64,000 nt of DNA from Parazoarcus communis SWub3 = DSM 12120. Its GTDB lineage: Bacteria > Pseudomonadota > Gammaproteobacteria > Burkholderiales > Rhodocyclaceae. Position numbers and translations under genes: made by a program. The notes under the pieces are model-generated. The model saw only the letters and a program-made list of their open reading frames with translations, was not told the origin of the DNA and did not search any database. The stretch's first letter is position 1; every line of letters begins with the position of its first letter. The stretch is from NCBI RefSeq assembly GCF_003226565.1, contig NZ_QKOE01000008.1:101643-165642 (forward strand), written 5' to 3'. Below, piece by piece: positions 43,977 through 52,648 of this stretch.

Positions 43977-45131
43977 TCAGACCACGGTGAGGTGCATGAA
44001 ACCGCTGGAAAAGCGGCCGCTTTCCGGAACAAAACACAACAAGCGCTGGCCGGCGTGCAGACGGCCACTGCGGCACAGTTCGTCGATCATGATATAGATC
44101 GAGGCCGCGCCGGTATTGCCCCGGGTCGTCAGGTTGGTAAACCAGCGTTCGAATGGAATCGGCAGTCCCAGCCGGGTCAGACAGTCAGCGATGGGCTGAC
44201 GGAAATAATGGGAGGACATGTGTGGCAGGAACCAGTCGATGTCCTCTGCCTTCAAGGCACGTTTTCGCATCAGGCCACGCAGCGGGGTTTCGAGTGTTGC
44301 CGCGACCACATGGTCGTTGAGCAGGCGGACGTCCTGCTTGATCGCAAAGATCGATTGCTCGGCCCATTGCTGGGGCGTGTGGCGGGCCCAGCCTGTCAGG
44401 CGGCCGTCGCTGCTACGTTCGCCGCCGGCATACATGCAGGCGGGCAGCGCGTGAGCCTGCGATGACAGCTCGATCCAGTCGATGCGCAGCGACGGGCCTT
44501 CGGCCCGTGGCGCGGTTTCGAGCAGGAAGGCGCCAGCGCCGTCAGACAGCATCCAGCGCAGGAAATCCTTGTCGAAAGCAATCTCGGGATGCGTCTCGAG
44601 GGCACGCACCCGGGCTTCGTTCTCGGCCTCGAACGTGTCCGCCCGCATCACCGCCGAAGGCAGGTCGGAGCCGGTGGCAACCGCATTGCGGCTGTTGCCG
44701 GACAGCACGGACAGCCAGGCGTATTTCAGTGCGGTCAGGCCGGCCAGGCAGATGCCGGCGGTCGACACCACTTCGCAGGCCGGGTTGCCGAGTTCGCCAT
44801 GCACCATGACCCCGTGGTTGGGCATCAACTGGTCTGGCAACGAGGTGCCGGTGGCCAGGCATTCGATGGCGTCGGGTGTGAAGCCGTGCCGGGTCAGGCC
44901 GCGGATGGCCTCGGCGGTGAGTTGGGCGTTGCTGTGAGTGGGCTCGCCGCTTGCCGGGTCGATGGCGTAGTGGCGCTGTTCGATGCCGTTATTGCGCAAC
45001 ACGATGCGGCGGGCACGCGACGGCCGGCCGCCGATGCGGCCGAGTACGTCCTCGATGGCATCGTTGCCGACCGGGGCATTGGGCAGGCAGGAGGCAGTGG
45101 CAGTAATGAAAACGGCGTGGGGTTCAGTCAT
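43977..45131 (-). CDS. darB: Ketosynthase III-type dialkylresorcinol synthase (DarB-like)
   Basis: 384-aa KAS III-fold enzyme. Active-site Cys128 lies in STAGICLAGLTALKY, the His in DWFLPHMSSHYF and the Asn in TTRGNTGAAS, completing the Cys-His-Asn triad. DarB-type enzymes condense two 3-oxoacyl thioesters to a cyclohexane-1,3-dione, the precursor of dialkylresorcinols. It overlaps the DarA-like gene by 8 bases. The assignment rests on fold plus the adjacent DarA- and BtrH-like genes; a housekeeping FabH is less likely. Confidence 0.82.
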   Translation of the reverse strand: MTEPHAVFITATASCLPNAPVGNDAIEDVLGRIGGRPSRARRIVLRNNGIEQRHYAIDPASGEPTHSNAQLTAEAIRGLTRHGFTPDAIECLATGTSLPDQLMPNHGVMVHGELGNPACEVVSTAGICLAGLTALKYAWLSVLSGNSRNAVATGSDLPSAVMRADTFEAENEARVRALETHPEIAFDKDFLRWMLSDGAGAFLLETAPRAEGPSLRIDWIELSSQAHALPACMYAGGERSSDGRLTGWARHTPQQWAEQSIFAIKQDVRLLNDHVVAATLETPLRGLMRKRALKAEDIDWFLPHMSSHYFRQPIADCLTRLGLPIPFERWFTNLTTRGNTGAASIYIMIDELCRSGRLHAGQRLLCFVPESGRFSSGFMHLTVV

Positions 45132-46083
45132 GTTCAGTCATGCGCGCACCGTCCGATCCCGAAGGTTGTTCGTAGCGGACACGCAGGGCATCGAGACGGC
45201 GACGAAGCAGCGGGTCGAACAGGCGCTGAAGCACAAGGCTCAAGGGTACCACTGTAATGATCAACACCACGAGGTAGCACACGAACAAGCCGAGCGCGGG
45301 GATGCGTTGCCAGCGTCCCGGTTTGCCGAACAGGCGGACGAAGGCGGACCACACCCGGAATGCCCGTTGCCCTGCCTGTTCGCTGATGGCTAGTCGGGGA
45401 TTGACCTCGACTGCGCGCAACCCGGTCAGCATCGGTGCGCCGCTGCACTCCTCGTCACGCTGCAGGGCTTGGGCCAGGGCACGACCGAAACGCGCGGCGC
45501 CTGCTGCTTCTGAAGCGCTGACGCCGGCCTCCGGCAGCCCCAGGAAACGGTCGCGACGACCAGTGAACATCCAGCGCGGAGTGGTGATGAAGGTGGCCAG
45601 CGGATGCGCGCGGTCGGTGTAGGCAACATGGTCGGTGAGACGGCCACCGGCTGCCTCGATCAGCCCACACAGCTTGTCGAAGGCGGTCATCCACATGTTG
45701 CGGCAAGCCACCACGCTGACCACCGGCTTGTCCCGGAGCAGGCGGCGGCCTTCGGGGCTTTGCAGGAAGGCGGTGATGGGTTGCGATGGCGACAGGTACC
45801 ACACCTGCCAGCACAGGACGATGAGATCGAAATCCCCTTCCGCATCGGCAGACAGCGCCTGATTGGGACGCGGGTCCAGGCGCACCGATTCGGGAAAGGC
45901 GTCAAGAAAGCGGAAGAAGGGCCAGGGAAAGGGAAAGGCAGGCTCCGGGCACAGCGTCTCGACATGAACCGCATGGCCGGCGGCGCGCAGCGGCTCGACG
46001 AGTGCATGGGCGATATCGGAGAGCTGCCCGCTCTGCGAGTAGTGGACCAGGAGGACGCGTTTCACGGTGGCCGGGGGCGTCAA
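45124..46083 (-). CDS. darA: Dialkylresorcinol condensing enzyme DarA-like (flavodoxin-fold)
   Basis: 319 aa with an N-terminal flavodoxin-like domain: VLLVHYSQSGQLSDIAHAL is the FMN phosphate loop and LIVLCWQVWYLSPSQP the second FMN loop. A C-terminal hydrophobic helix (GLFVCYLVVLIITVVPLSLVL, about 267-287) should tether it to the membrane. DarA-type enzymes are thought to aromatise the DarB cyclohexanedione to a resorcinol. The placement immediately upstream of the DarB-like gene, with overlap, fits. Confidence 0.82.
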   Translation of the reverse strand: MTPPATVKRVLLVHYSQSGQLSDIAHALVEPLRAAGHAVHVETLCPEPAFPFPWPFFRFLDAFPESVRLDPRPNQALSADAEGDFDLIVLCWQVWYLSPSQPITAFLQSPEGRRLLRDKPVVSVVACRNMWMTAFDKLCGLIEAAGGRLTDHVAYTDRAHPLATFITTPRWMFTGRRDRFLGLPEAGVSASEAAGAARFGRALAQALQRDEECSGAPMLTGLRAVEVNPRLAISEQAGQRAFRVWSAFVRLFGKPGRWQRIPALGLFVCYLVVLIITVVPLSLVLQRLFDPLLRRRLDALRVRYEQPSGSDGARMTEHD

Positions 46084-47882
46084 TTGAGCTTCTTGCGCAG
46101 TTCGAGGCCGGAGAATAGCAGCACGCGCTCCTCGCCCTGATTGCTGGCGATGATGGTCTCGCCCTTGCCGGTGCCCAGGCCCTGGATCAGCAGCTCACTG
46201 TCGGACAGGGGCTTCAGCCCCACTCGCAGTACGAAACCCGGGAGTTGCGAGAAGGTGCATTCGCCGACCAGCATGCCGTCTTCCAGACGGAGTGCCAGTC
46301 GGTCCGGCATGATGCCCAGCGGCTGGCCGACGACCTCGTATTCGCCGACGAAGTCTAGCAGTCGCTGAGGAACCGGCGTCGGGCGGAGTTGTTCACCGAC
46401 CAGCATGGTGTCGTCGCCGAAATGGCCGACCAGGACATTGTGGCCCGCCACGCGCGCGCGCGAGACGCGAATGCCGTCGAAGGCGCTGACCTGCACCGGG
46501 ATCATGCCGAACAGCTTGTAACGCAGACCGAACTGGCCCGACGCGCGGGGCTTGAGCTGCAGGGTGTGGCCCATGACGCGGGCGTCAAGCGCATTGCTGC
46601 CCGGGTCGACCCGGATCAGGCCAACCATCGAGTCGTACCATGCGGCGTAGGACTCGAGGTGTTCGCGTGGCAGTACGACCTCATCCTGGGCTGTTGGCAG
46701 CGGGTCGGGCTGACGGATGCCGGTCTTGGCCTCGAGTGCGAGCTTGAGCACTTCGGTTGCGACGGTCTTGACCACGCCCTGCGAGCTTGCCGAATTGGAG
46801 GCAACGATGACGCCGAGTTTGTGATCGGGCAGGATCACCATCATGCTGTGGGAGTCGAGCAGGGTGCCCCCATGACTGGCGACGGTGCCGGCATTGCGGA
46901 TCTCGATGCCCGACAGCAGCCAGCCGAGGCCGACCCGAAAGCCCATGTCGAGCGGAATCTGCGTGTTCTGCGGGCGCAGCATTTCGGCCAGGCTGCCGGC
47001 GCCGAGCAGTTCACGCTCACCGACGCGACCTTCGGCAAACACCCAGCGCATGAAGCGGCTCATATCGTCGACTGTGGAGACCAGGCCGCCGGAGGGTAGA
47101 TCGCGCAGCGCCAGGGGCTCGATCGGACGATGCTTGTCGTAAACCTTGAGCGCCGGCTTGGGGTCGAAGCGGGTCTGGGTCATGCCCAGTGGCTCGAACA
47201 GGCTGGCGGCAAGATGGCTTTCGTAGGGTTGTCCAGCGATCCGTTCGATGGCCGCACCCAGCAGCGTGACGGCCAGATTGGAGTAGGAGAAGATGAAATC
47301 GGGCGGGTAGGCGACGTATTCGTCCTGCACCGCGCTGACCAGGCGGGTGAAGGGCTCAGGGGTGTCGGTGGTGAGCATGCCGCGCAGGTAGTTTGACGGC
47401 AGGCCCGAGTGGTGATGCATGATGTTGCGAGGGGTGATGTCGCCACCCCGGTCGTAGCGGGACCGAACCGAAAAGCCGGGAAGTGCGTCGGACAGCGGGC
47501 GGTCGATGTCGAGCCGGCCTTGTTCGGCCAGTTGCATCGCTGCGGTCGCAGTCAGTACCTTGGCGATGGAGCCCAGACGGTAGGGTGTCTGGCTGGTAGC
47601 GGGCTGGCGGCTTTCCGCATCCTCGTGGCCAAAGCCTTCCGCCCACACGACATGCTGGTCGTCCACCAGCGCGATCGACAGACCGGTGACCTTGTTGTCC
47701 GCCATTTCACGATCGATCAGCCAGCGCGTATGAGCCAGTGTGTAGCGGTAATCGCCCGCCTGCTGCTCCAGAGGGCGGGCCGGAGTGGGTGTGCTGCATC
47801 CGGTCGAAACGAGGACGAGCGCCAGACCCACGGCAAGCAGACGTTGCAGCGGACGAAAACGGGCGGGGTCGGAAGCGGTCAT
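46080..47882 (-). CDS. Beta-lactamase-fold serine hydrolase, putative lipoprotein
   Basis: 600-aa class C beta-lactamase-type protein. The N-terminus has a signal ending in VSTGCS, so Cys29 may be lipidated. SxxK is GSIAK (Ser105, Lys108), YxN is YSN in FSYSNLAV, and HGG in ASHGGTLLDS replaces KTG. The C-terminal about 200 residues form a separate lipocalin-like beta region common in this class. ATG 47882 is used; a TTG 15 bases upstream is possible. It is the first gene of the leftward pigment operon and overlaps the DarA-like gene by 4 bases, so it may be an esterase or transesterase acting on the pigment ester. Substrate unknown. Confidence 0.82.
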   Translation of the reverse strand: MTASDPARFRPLQRLLAVGLALVLVSTGCSTPTPARPLEQQAGDYRYTLAHTRWLIDREMADNKVTGLSIALVDDQHVVWAEGFGHEDAESRQPATSQTPYRLGSIAKVLTATAAMQLAEQGRLDIDRPLSDALPGFSVRSRYDRGGDITPRNIMHHHSGLPSNYLRGMLTTDTPEPFTRLVSAVQDEYVAYPPDFIFSYSNLAVTLLGAAIERIAGQPYESHLAASLFEPLGMTQTRFDPKPALKVYDKHRPIEPLALRDLPSGGLVSTVDDMSRFMRWVFAEGRVGERELLGAGSLAEMLRPQNTQIPLDMGFRVGLGWLLSGIEIRNAGTVASHGGTLLDSHSMMVILPDHKLGVIVASNSASSQGVVKTVATEVLKLALEAKTGIRQPDPLPTAQDEVVLPREHLESYAAWYDSMVGLIRVDPGSNALDARVMGHTLQLKPRASGQFGLRYKLFGMIPVQVSAFDGIRVSRARVAGHNVLVGHFGDDTMLVGEQLRPTPVPQRLLDFVGEYEVVGQPLGIMPDRLALRLEDGMLVGECTFSQLPGFVLRVGLKPLSDSELLIQGLGTGKGETIIASNQGEERVLLFSGLELRKKLN

Positions 47883-48000
47883 GACGGGGCGGAGCAAAGG
47901 GCAGGCGGGCCGGATTCTAGAGCGGGCGGTCCGGTGATGCTGTGGAATAGTCGACGTGGGCGGTGCTGCTGTCCGGATGGGTGGATACGAATGCTTACGA

Positions 48001-48029
48001 ATTATACGGCAGCCAAACCAATCTGCCGC
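48001..48029 (-). promoter_or_regulatory. Candidate promoter of the leftward pigment operon
   Basis: A perfect -10 hexamer TATAAT reads leftward at 48006-48001. Seventeen bases upstream GCGGCA (48029-48024) is a weak -35 (three of six). Transcription would start about 110 bases before the serine hydrolase ATG at 47882. The 221-base spacer 47883-48103 holds no gene. Confidence 0.5.
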
Positions 48030-48103
48030 CGCTCTCCTGCACTTTGGCCTGAACCCGGCTTCGGTCGGACGGTCGAAACCGCCTGATCAACAAGGAGACG
48101 CCC

Positions 48104-48499
48104 ATGACTGCCACGCTTGGCGAGCAGCGCCACACCGCCGCTCATCTGATTGCCCTGACCATGATTGCCGACGGGGAGTTGGCCAGTCGGGAGCTTGACG
48201 CGCTCGATCGTCATGCCATTCCTGACCTGCTCGGTGTGCCGCGGGACGTGCTGGTGCAGTCATTGCTCGATCACTGCCGCAGCTTGCGGCCCAGTGGCGA
48301 AGGGCAGGCGGTACGGGTCGTGGATCTCGAACGGTTCGAGCGTCTGCTTGACAGCGTGACGGATCCTGCCCTGCGGATGATCACCTGCCGCGCGATGCTG
48401 GTGCTGTCGAAGGCTGACGGGCGCATCAGCCCGCCCGAGCAGACCTTGCTGCGTCATGCGCTGACGCGCTGGGGGCTCGACCTTGCGGCCTTGAGCTGA
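48104..48499 (+). CDS. TerB-like small protein
   Basis: 131-aa all-helical soluble protein. AAGGAGA 6 bases before the ATG gives a strong start. The pattern ALTMIADGELASRELDALDR and VLSKADGRISPPEQTLLRHA, with acidic DGEL/DGRI turns, resembles the TerB (tellurite resistance/DjlA-like) metal-binding helical family. It stands alone and divergent from the pigment operon. Function unknown. Confidence 0.62.
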   Translation: MTATLGEQRHTAAHLIALTMIADGELASRELDALDRHAIPDLLGVPRDVLVQSLLDHCRSLRPSGEGQAVRVVDLERFERLLDSVTDPALRMITCRAMLVLSKADGRISPPEQTLLRHALTRWGLDLAALS

Positions 48500-48517
48500 G
48501 CGGGCCTGGAGAGGCCG

Positions 48518-48547
48518 CGGGACCGCCCTGCCGAACGGGCGATCCCG
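48518..48547. terminator. Hairpin between convergent TerB-like and metallo-hydrolase genes
   Basis: CGGGA-C-CGCCC pairs with GGGCG-A-TCCCG (one internal mismatch, 8-base loop). It sits between two convergent stops (48499 and 48563) and could terminate both transcripts. A smaller GGCCT-GGAG-AGGCC hairpin precedes it. Confidence 0.5.
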
Positions 48548-48562
48548 TGTTGTCGGCAGGTG

Positions 48563-49537
48563 TCAGCGGATGGGGCTGTACTCCACCGGAACCCACTCGA
48601 AGCGGCCCTTGCCTTCGCGCCGGATATGGCCGATGCCGGGGAAAGGCAGGTGCATGCCGGCGACCATCAGCTTCTCCTTGACTGCGAGGTTCAGCACCTT
48701 CTGTCGGGTGGCAACGGCTTGCTTGCGATCGACGTCGAATTCGATCGCGATTTCCGGGTTCTCGAACTGGCTGGCTGCGTTGTGGATGATGTCGCCCCAT
48801 ACCAGCATGCGCTTGCCCTCCGATTCGATCATGAAGCCGCTGTGCCCCGGGGTGTGTCCGGGAAGCGCCACCGCCTTGATACCGGCAATGAGCTTGGCGC
48901 CATCTTCGAAGGTGGAGAACCGTCCGCTGCTCTTGTACGGCGCGATTGCAGCCTGGGCCATCTGGAAGAAGGGCTTGCTGGCTTCGTCCGCGGCGTCCAG
49001 CGCAGCGGCAGGCAGCCAGAAGTCCGCGTCGGCCTTGGCTGCATGCACGCTGGCGTTGGGGAAGGCAGCGCGGCCATCGGCAGAGATCAGGCCATTGACA
49101 TGGTCGCCATGCAGGTGGGTCAGCAGCACGACATCGACCTGTGCGGGATCGTAGCCTGCGGCCTTGAGGTTGTCGGCAACGAAGCCGAGCGAGGGGCCAA
49201 AGGCCTTGGCGGTGCCTGTGTCGATCAGCACCAGCTTGGAGCCGGTATTGATCAGGTAGGCATTGACTGCCGTCTGGATGGCCGGGCCGGTGGTGAAGTG
49301 CTTGGTCAGCAGGCGCTGGATGTCACGCTGGCTGGCGTTGCGCAGCAGCTTGGCGTCGAGATCCAGGTAGCCGTCATAGAGCGCGGTGACCTCGAAGTTC
49401 CCGACCATCATGCGGTAAAAGCCCGGTGCCTGAGTCTTGACCTGGGGGGCTTCGGCAAACGCGGTGGTCGGTGCCAGTAGCGGCGTGGTGGCGAGGGCGG
49501 CGGCAATCAGCCAGTGACGCAAGGCGGGCAGGCGCAT
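48563..49537 (-). CDS. Exported MBL-fold metallo-hydrolase
   Basis: 324 aa with a signal peptide (MRLPALRHWLIAAALATTPL ... AFA). The zinc motif LLTHLHGDH is in the canonical place, with LPGHTPGHSGF and WGDIIHNA giving the further His/Asp ligands. The family includes lactonases, sulfatases and other periplasmic hydrolases; N-acyl-homoserine lactonase activity is one possibility but not shown by sequence. It is not coupled to neighbours; the cupin gene starts 428 bases further right. Confidence 0.86.
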   Translation of the reverse strand: MRLPALRHWLIAAALATTPLLAPTTAFAEAPQVKTQAPGFYRMMVGNFEVTALYDGYLDLDAKLLRNASQRDIQRLLTKHFTTGPAIQTAVNAYLINTGSKLVLIDTGTAKAFGPSLGFVADNLKAAGYDPAQVDVVLLTHLHGDHVNGLISADGRAAFPNASVHAAKADADFWLPAAALDAADEASKPFFQMAQAAIAPYKSSGRFSTFEDGAKLIAGIKAVALPGHTPGHSGFMIESEGKRMLVWGDIIHNAASQFENPEIAIEFDVDRKQAVATRQKVLNLAVKEKLMVAGMHLPFPGIGHIRREGKGRFEWVPVEYSPIR

Positions 49538-49584
49538 TGAAAGGCTCCGGTATGCAAAGCCGCTATCTTAAGGAAGTTTTGCCC

Positions 49585-49965
49585 TCATGCGCATGACACT
49601 TTGCCTGGCAGGCGGCGGATATGGACTGCCAGCCACACGGTTTCCGGCCCGGTGGACTCCACCCGGTGGCGGCAGCGCGCCGGGATGGTGACCCAGTCAC
49701 CCGGCCGCATGATCAGCCGTCTGCCATCCTCGAACAACAACTCGGCGGCACCGCTGGCAAGCATCACCCACTCGTCGTCGGGTTGGTCGTACCAGAAACC
49801 GGGTGGGCTGGCGTGGCCGCGGGAGACGATGCGCTCAATGCAGGTCGTGTCCGACTGCAGCAAGGGCAGGAAGCTCTCCTCCTGGCCGATTGGTGGCAGC
49901 TCGGCAAACAGGCTGCCGCTCAGCGGCAGGGCGGGGCGTCTGGGGGTGTCGGGCGGCAGGTCCAT
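49585..49965 (-). CDS. Cupin domain protein
   Basis: 126-aa single-domain cupin if it starts at ATG 49965 (an upstream frame to 50037 is open). The barrel motifs are GFWYDQPDDEWVMLASGAAEL and PGDWVTIPARCRHRVE; the first motif lacks one of the usual His ligands (GFWYDQPDDEW), so metal binding is uncertain. The ribosome site is weak. Stands between the metallo-hydrolase and paaY; role unknown. Confidence 0.75.
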   Translation of the reverse strand: MDLPPDTPRRPALPLSGSLFAELPPIGQEESFLPLLQSDTTCIERIVSRGHASPPGFWYDQPDDEWVMLASGAAELLFEDGRRLIMRPGDWVTIPARCRHRVESTGPETVWLAVHIRRLPGKVSCA

Positions 49966-50135
49966 GGTCTCATCGTGACGGCAGCGATCCCGGCAGACTA
50001 TTCCTTTCGTTGTGTTCCAGCCAGTGAAAGCGCTCACTGATGTTGCGCGAATGCCAAGTTAGCCGCCTGATTTCCATGAGTGGCCAGCGCATCATGACGA
50101 AAACAGACTGCTCCGCGGCCGTTGGGCACTTCAGT

Positions 50136-50157
50136 CCCGGGGCAGGCAGCGCCCGGG
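50136..50157 (-). terminator. Hairpin after paaY
   Basis: CCCGGG-N10-CCCGGG directly after the paaY stop forms a 6-bp GC stem; no T-run follows, so termination would be weak or Rho-dependent. Confidence 0.35.
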
Positions 50158-50158
50158 T

Positions 50159-50764
50159 TCAATTGCCTTTCTTGACGTCCGTCAGCGGAATCACACCAGG
50201 AAACTCGAAGCGGGTGCGGCCGGCCTCGATCTCGGTCAGCGGTTCGCAGGGGCGAAGGCTGGCGAGACTGCGCACTGTCAGATCCTGATAGCAGCGGGTA
50301 CCGTCGATCTTCCAGGCGATTTCCTGTTCAGACAGGTCGCGGACGATCTTGGCGGGCATGCCGGCGACCAGTTTCCTGGCCGGGATCTCCAGGCCGGCCT
50401 TGACGAAGGCGCAGGCGGCGACGATGGTCGATTCGCCGATGCTGGCCTTGTCCATGATCACTGCATTCATGCCGATCAGCGCATTGCGGCCGACGCGGCA
50501 GCCATGCAGCACTGCACCGTGGCCAACGTGACCGTCGACCTCGATCACCGTGTCGGTCCCGGGGAAGCCATGCATCACACAGGTGTCCTGGATGTTGCTG
50601 CCTTCTTCCAGCACGATGCGACCGAAGTCGCCGCGCAGCGAGGCCAGTGGTGCGACATAACAGCGCGGACCGATGATGACGTCACCGATCAGTACGGCGT
50701 CGGGATGAACGTAGGCGCTGGGGTGGATGACGGGTCGGAGACCGTCGATTTCGTAGCAGGGCAT
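50159..50764 (-). CDS. paaY: PaaY-type gamma-carbonic anhydrase-fold hydrolase
   Basis: 201-aa left-handed beta-helix protein with the hexapeptide pattern ([38 protein letters not shown]). His residues in MHGF and VGHGAVLHG are the metal ligands of the fold. ATG 50764 has AGGAG 5 bases upstream. PaaY-type thioesterases are known to hydrolyse inhibitory ring-derived CoA by-products of phenylacetate degradation. It follows paaN by 82 bases, which hold a strong 15-bp hairpin. Confidence 0.88.
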   Translation of the reverse strand: MPCYEIDGLRPVIHPSAYVHPDAVLIGDVIIGPRCYVAPLASLRGDFGRIVLEEGSNIQDTCVMHGFPGTDTVIEVDGHVGHGAVLHGCRVGRNALIGMNAVIMDKASIGESTIVAACAFVKAGLEIPARKLVAGMPAKIVRDLSEQEIAWKIDGTRCYQDLTVRSLASLRPCEPLTEIEAGRTRFEFPGVIPLTDVKKGN

Positions 50765-50783
50765 GGGGACTCCTGATGTGATG

Positions 50784-50819
50784 TGCGCCGCGTCCCTGCT
50801 TGAGGCAGGGCGCGGCGCA
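50784..50819 (-). other. Strong hairpin between paaN and paaY
   Basis: TGCGCCGCG-T-CCCTGC (50784-50799) pairs with GCAGGGCGCGGCGCA (50805-50819) around a TTGAG loop: 15 pairs with one bulged base. It lies inside the paaN-paaY transcript with no T-run, so it probably acts on mRNA stability or read-through. Confidence 0.55.
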
Positions 50820-50846
50820 GGCGATCGCAAAGGGCGTGCGAAGGGC

Positions 50847-52511
50847 TTATTCGACGTGGTAACGCCGCTGAACCACCCGGAAGCGGTTGGCGACGAAGGC
50901 ACCATCGGAATAGGCCGCGTTGGCGGCGGGGTTCATGCCAACCCCGTGGTAGTCGGAGAAGGCGGCCGACTGGTTGACGAAGACGCCACCCGTCAGGTTG
51001 ATCGACAGTGCCACGCCCGCGCGCAAGGTGGCATCGGTCATGGCGTCGATGACGGCCTGCTTGTTCGAGTAGAGGCCGACCGTCAGCGCGCCGTGTTCGC
51101 TGACGATGCGTTCGGACAGCCCGACGGCGGCAGCAGCATCGGCGACCTTGACGACGAAGGCGATCGGGCCGAAGCGTTCTTCCATATAGCTTTTCTCGTC
51201 GACCGCGTCGCAGCTGAGCAGGACCGGCGTGCGCACTTCTGCCTTGGGGAAGTCGGGGTGGTCGATCTTTTTCGACGCCAGCACGATACGGCCGTACTCG
51301 CCAGCTTCGGCGATGCGGTCGAGGGTGGCTTCGGACTGGATTGCACCGAGCACCGCAGTGGCCACTGCAGGGTCGGTCAGGAACTTGTCGATTGCGGCGC
51401 CCAGGTCGGCGGCGACTTCGTCAAACGACTTGCGGCCCTGGTCGGTGTCGATGCCATCGGCTGGTACCAGGATGGCCTGGGTCGTGGTGCACATCTGGCC
51501 CGAATACAGGCACAGGGTAAAGGCAAGGTTGCGCAGCATCGCCTTGTAGCTGTCGGTCGATTCGATGACGACGTTATTGACGCCGGCCAGTTCGGCATAG
51601 ACCTGGGCCTGGCGGGCGTTGTCGATCAGCCACTGGCCGAACACGTTGCTGCCGGTGAAATCGATCGACTTCACTGCGGGATGGGTGGCCAGTGCCTGGG
51701 TGGCGGCGCGCTGCTCGACGACCGCGAGGCTGACCAGGTTGGGATCCTGCCCGGCTTCGGCGAGCACCCCGCGGGCGATCTTCACCGTCATGGCCGCAGG
51801 CAGGATGGCGTTGCTGTGCGCCTTGATGATGACCGGATTGCCGGTGGCCAGGGTTGCGAACAGCCCAGGGTAGGTGTTCCAGGTCGGGAAGGTGCCGCAA
51901 CCGACCACCAGACCGACGCCGCGGCCGACGATCTCGTAGTGCTTCTTCATCTTCAGCGGGGGATTCTTGCCTTGCGGCTTTTCCCAGACGGTTTCGGCCG
52001 GCACCCGGCTCATCTCGTCCCAGGCGTAGGCCACCGCTTCCAGGCCACGATCCTGGGCATGCGGACCGCCGGCCTGGAAGGCCATCATCCAGCCCTGGCC
52101 AGTGGTCATCATGACCGCGTGGGCGATTTCGAAGCTGCGTTTGTTCAAGCGGTCGAGGATCTCCAGGCAGACACCGACGCGGCCGTCCGCGCCCAGCTTG
52201 CGCCAGCCAGCCATCGCGCCCTGGGCTGCGGCGATCAGCGCTTCGGGGTCGCACACCGGGTAGCGCACCGCCATGTCGATGCCGTAGGGCGAACGTTCGC
52301 TGGCAGCCCAGCCGGTCTGACCGGGCTGGTCGAGCACGAAGTCGGCGCCCAGGCAGGCTTCGAACGCCCGTTTGCCGTCGTCGGCTGCGGTTTCACCGTA
52401 GACCTTGGGGCTGGGCATTTCGGGATAGGGGGTCCAGTAGCCGCGGCCGTGAATGGCGGAAATGGCGGCGTCCAGCGTGGCCTTGTGCTTTTCGAACAGC
52501 GGATGGGGCAT
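50847..52511 (-). CDS. paaN: Phenylacetate degradation aldehyde dehydrogenase PaaN
   Basis: 554-aa aldehyde dehydrogenase of the PaaN family, which oxidises the open-chain semialdehyde (3-oxo-5,6-dehydrosuberyl-CoA semialdehyde) from the opened phenylacetyl-CoA ring. It shows [17 protein letters not shown] and [32 protein letters not shown] holds the catalytic Cys. ATG 52511 has GAGGAGA 6 bases upstream. There is no C-terminal MaoC (R-specific enoyl-CoA hydratase) domain, so unlike fused PaaZ it cannot itself hydrolyse oxepin-CoA. In Azoarcus evansii a comparable stand-alone enzyme is known. Transcribed leftward, divergent from paaG. Confidence 0.9.
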   Translation of the reverse strand: MPHPLFEKHKATLDAAISAIHGRGYWTPYPEMPSPKVYGETAADDGKRAFEACLGADFVLDQPGQTGWAASERSPYGIDMAVRYPVCDPEALIAAAQGAMAGWRKLGADGRVGVCLEILDRLNKRSFEIAHAVMMTTGQGWMMAFQAGGPHAQDRGLEAVAYAWDEMSRVPAETVWEKPQGKNPPLKMKKHYEIVGRGVGLVVGCGTFPTWNTYPGLFATLATGNPVIIKAHSNAILPAAMTVKIARGVLAEAGQDPNLVSLAVVEQRAATQALATHPAVKSIDFTGSNVFGQWLIDNARQAQVYAELAGVNNVVIESTDSYKAMLRNLAFTLCLYSGQMCTTTQAILVPADGIDTDQGRKSFDEVAADLGAAIDKFLTDPAVATAVLGAIQSEATLDRIAEAGEYGRIVLASKKIDHPDFPKAEVRTPVLLSCDAVDEKSYMEERFGPIAFVVKVADAAAAVGLSERIVSEHGALTVGLYSNKQAVIDAMTDATLRAGVALSINLTGGVFVNQSAAFSDYHGVGMNPAANAAYSDGAFVANRFRVVQRRYHVE

Positions 52512-52622
52512 GTCTTGTCTCCTCGTGTCGTCAGATCCGGCAGGTGGGCCTGCACGGGGTATTGGGGTGCTGCGGGGGTGCTGCAGTGCGGTGAAAAAGA
52601 TCAAGTGAAAAGTGCTTGTCTT

Positions 52623-52636
52623 TTGATCTGGATCAA
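52623..52636. promoter_or_regulatory. FNR/ANR-type box in the paaN-paaG spacer
   Basis: TTGATCTGGATCAA matches the FNR consensus TTGAT-N4-ATCAA exactly and is nearly a full palindrome. It lies 12 bases from the TetR-type palindrome and between the divergent paaN and paaG starts. Confidence 0.6.
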
Positions 52637-52648
52637 GACTACTATTGA

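Noticed and set aside
43977..45131. Housekeeping FabH
   Set aside because: It is embedded between DarA-like and BtrH-like genes with overlaps and has no fatty-acid gene neighbours of the housekeeping type.
50847..52511. Calling this gene paaZ (fused ALDH-hydratase)
   Set aside because: The protein ends after the aldehyde dehydrogenase domain; no MaoC hydratase domain is present, so PaaN fits.
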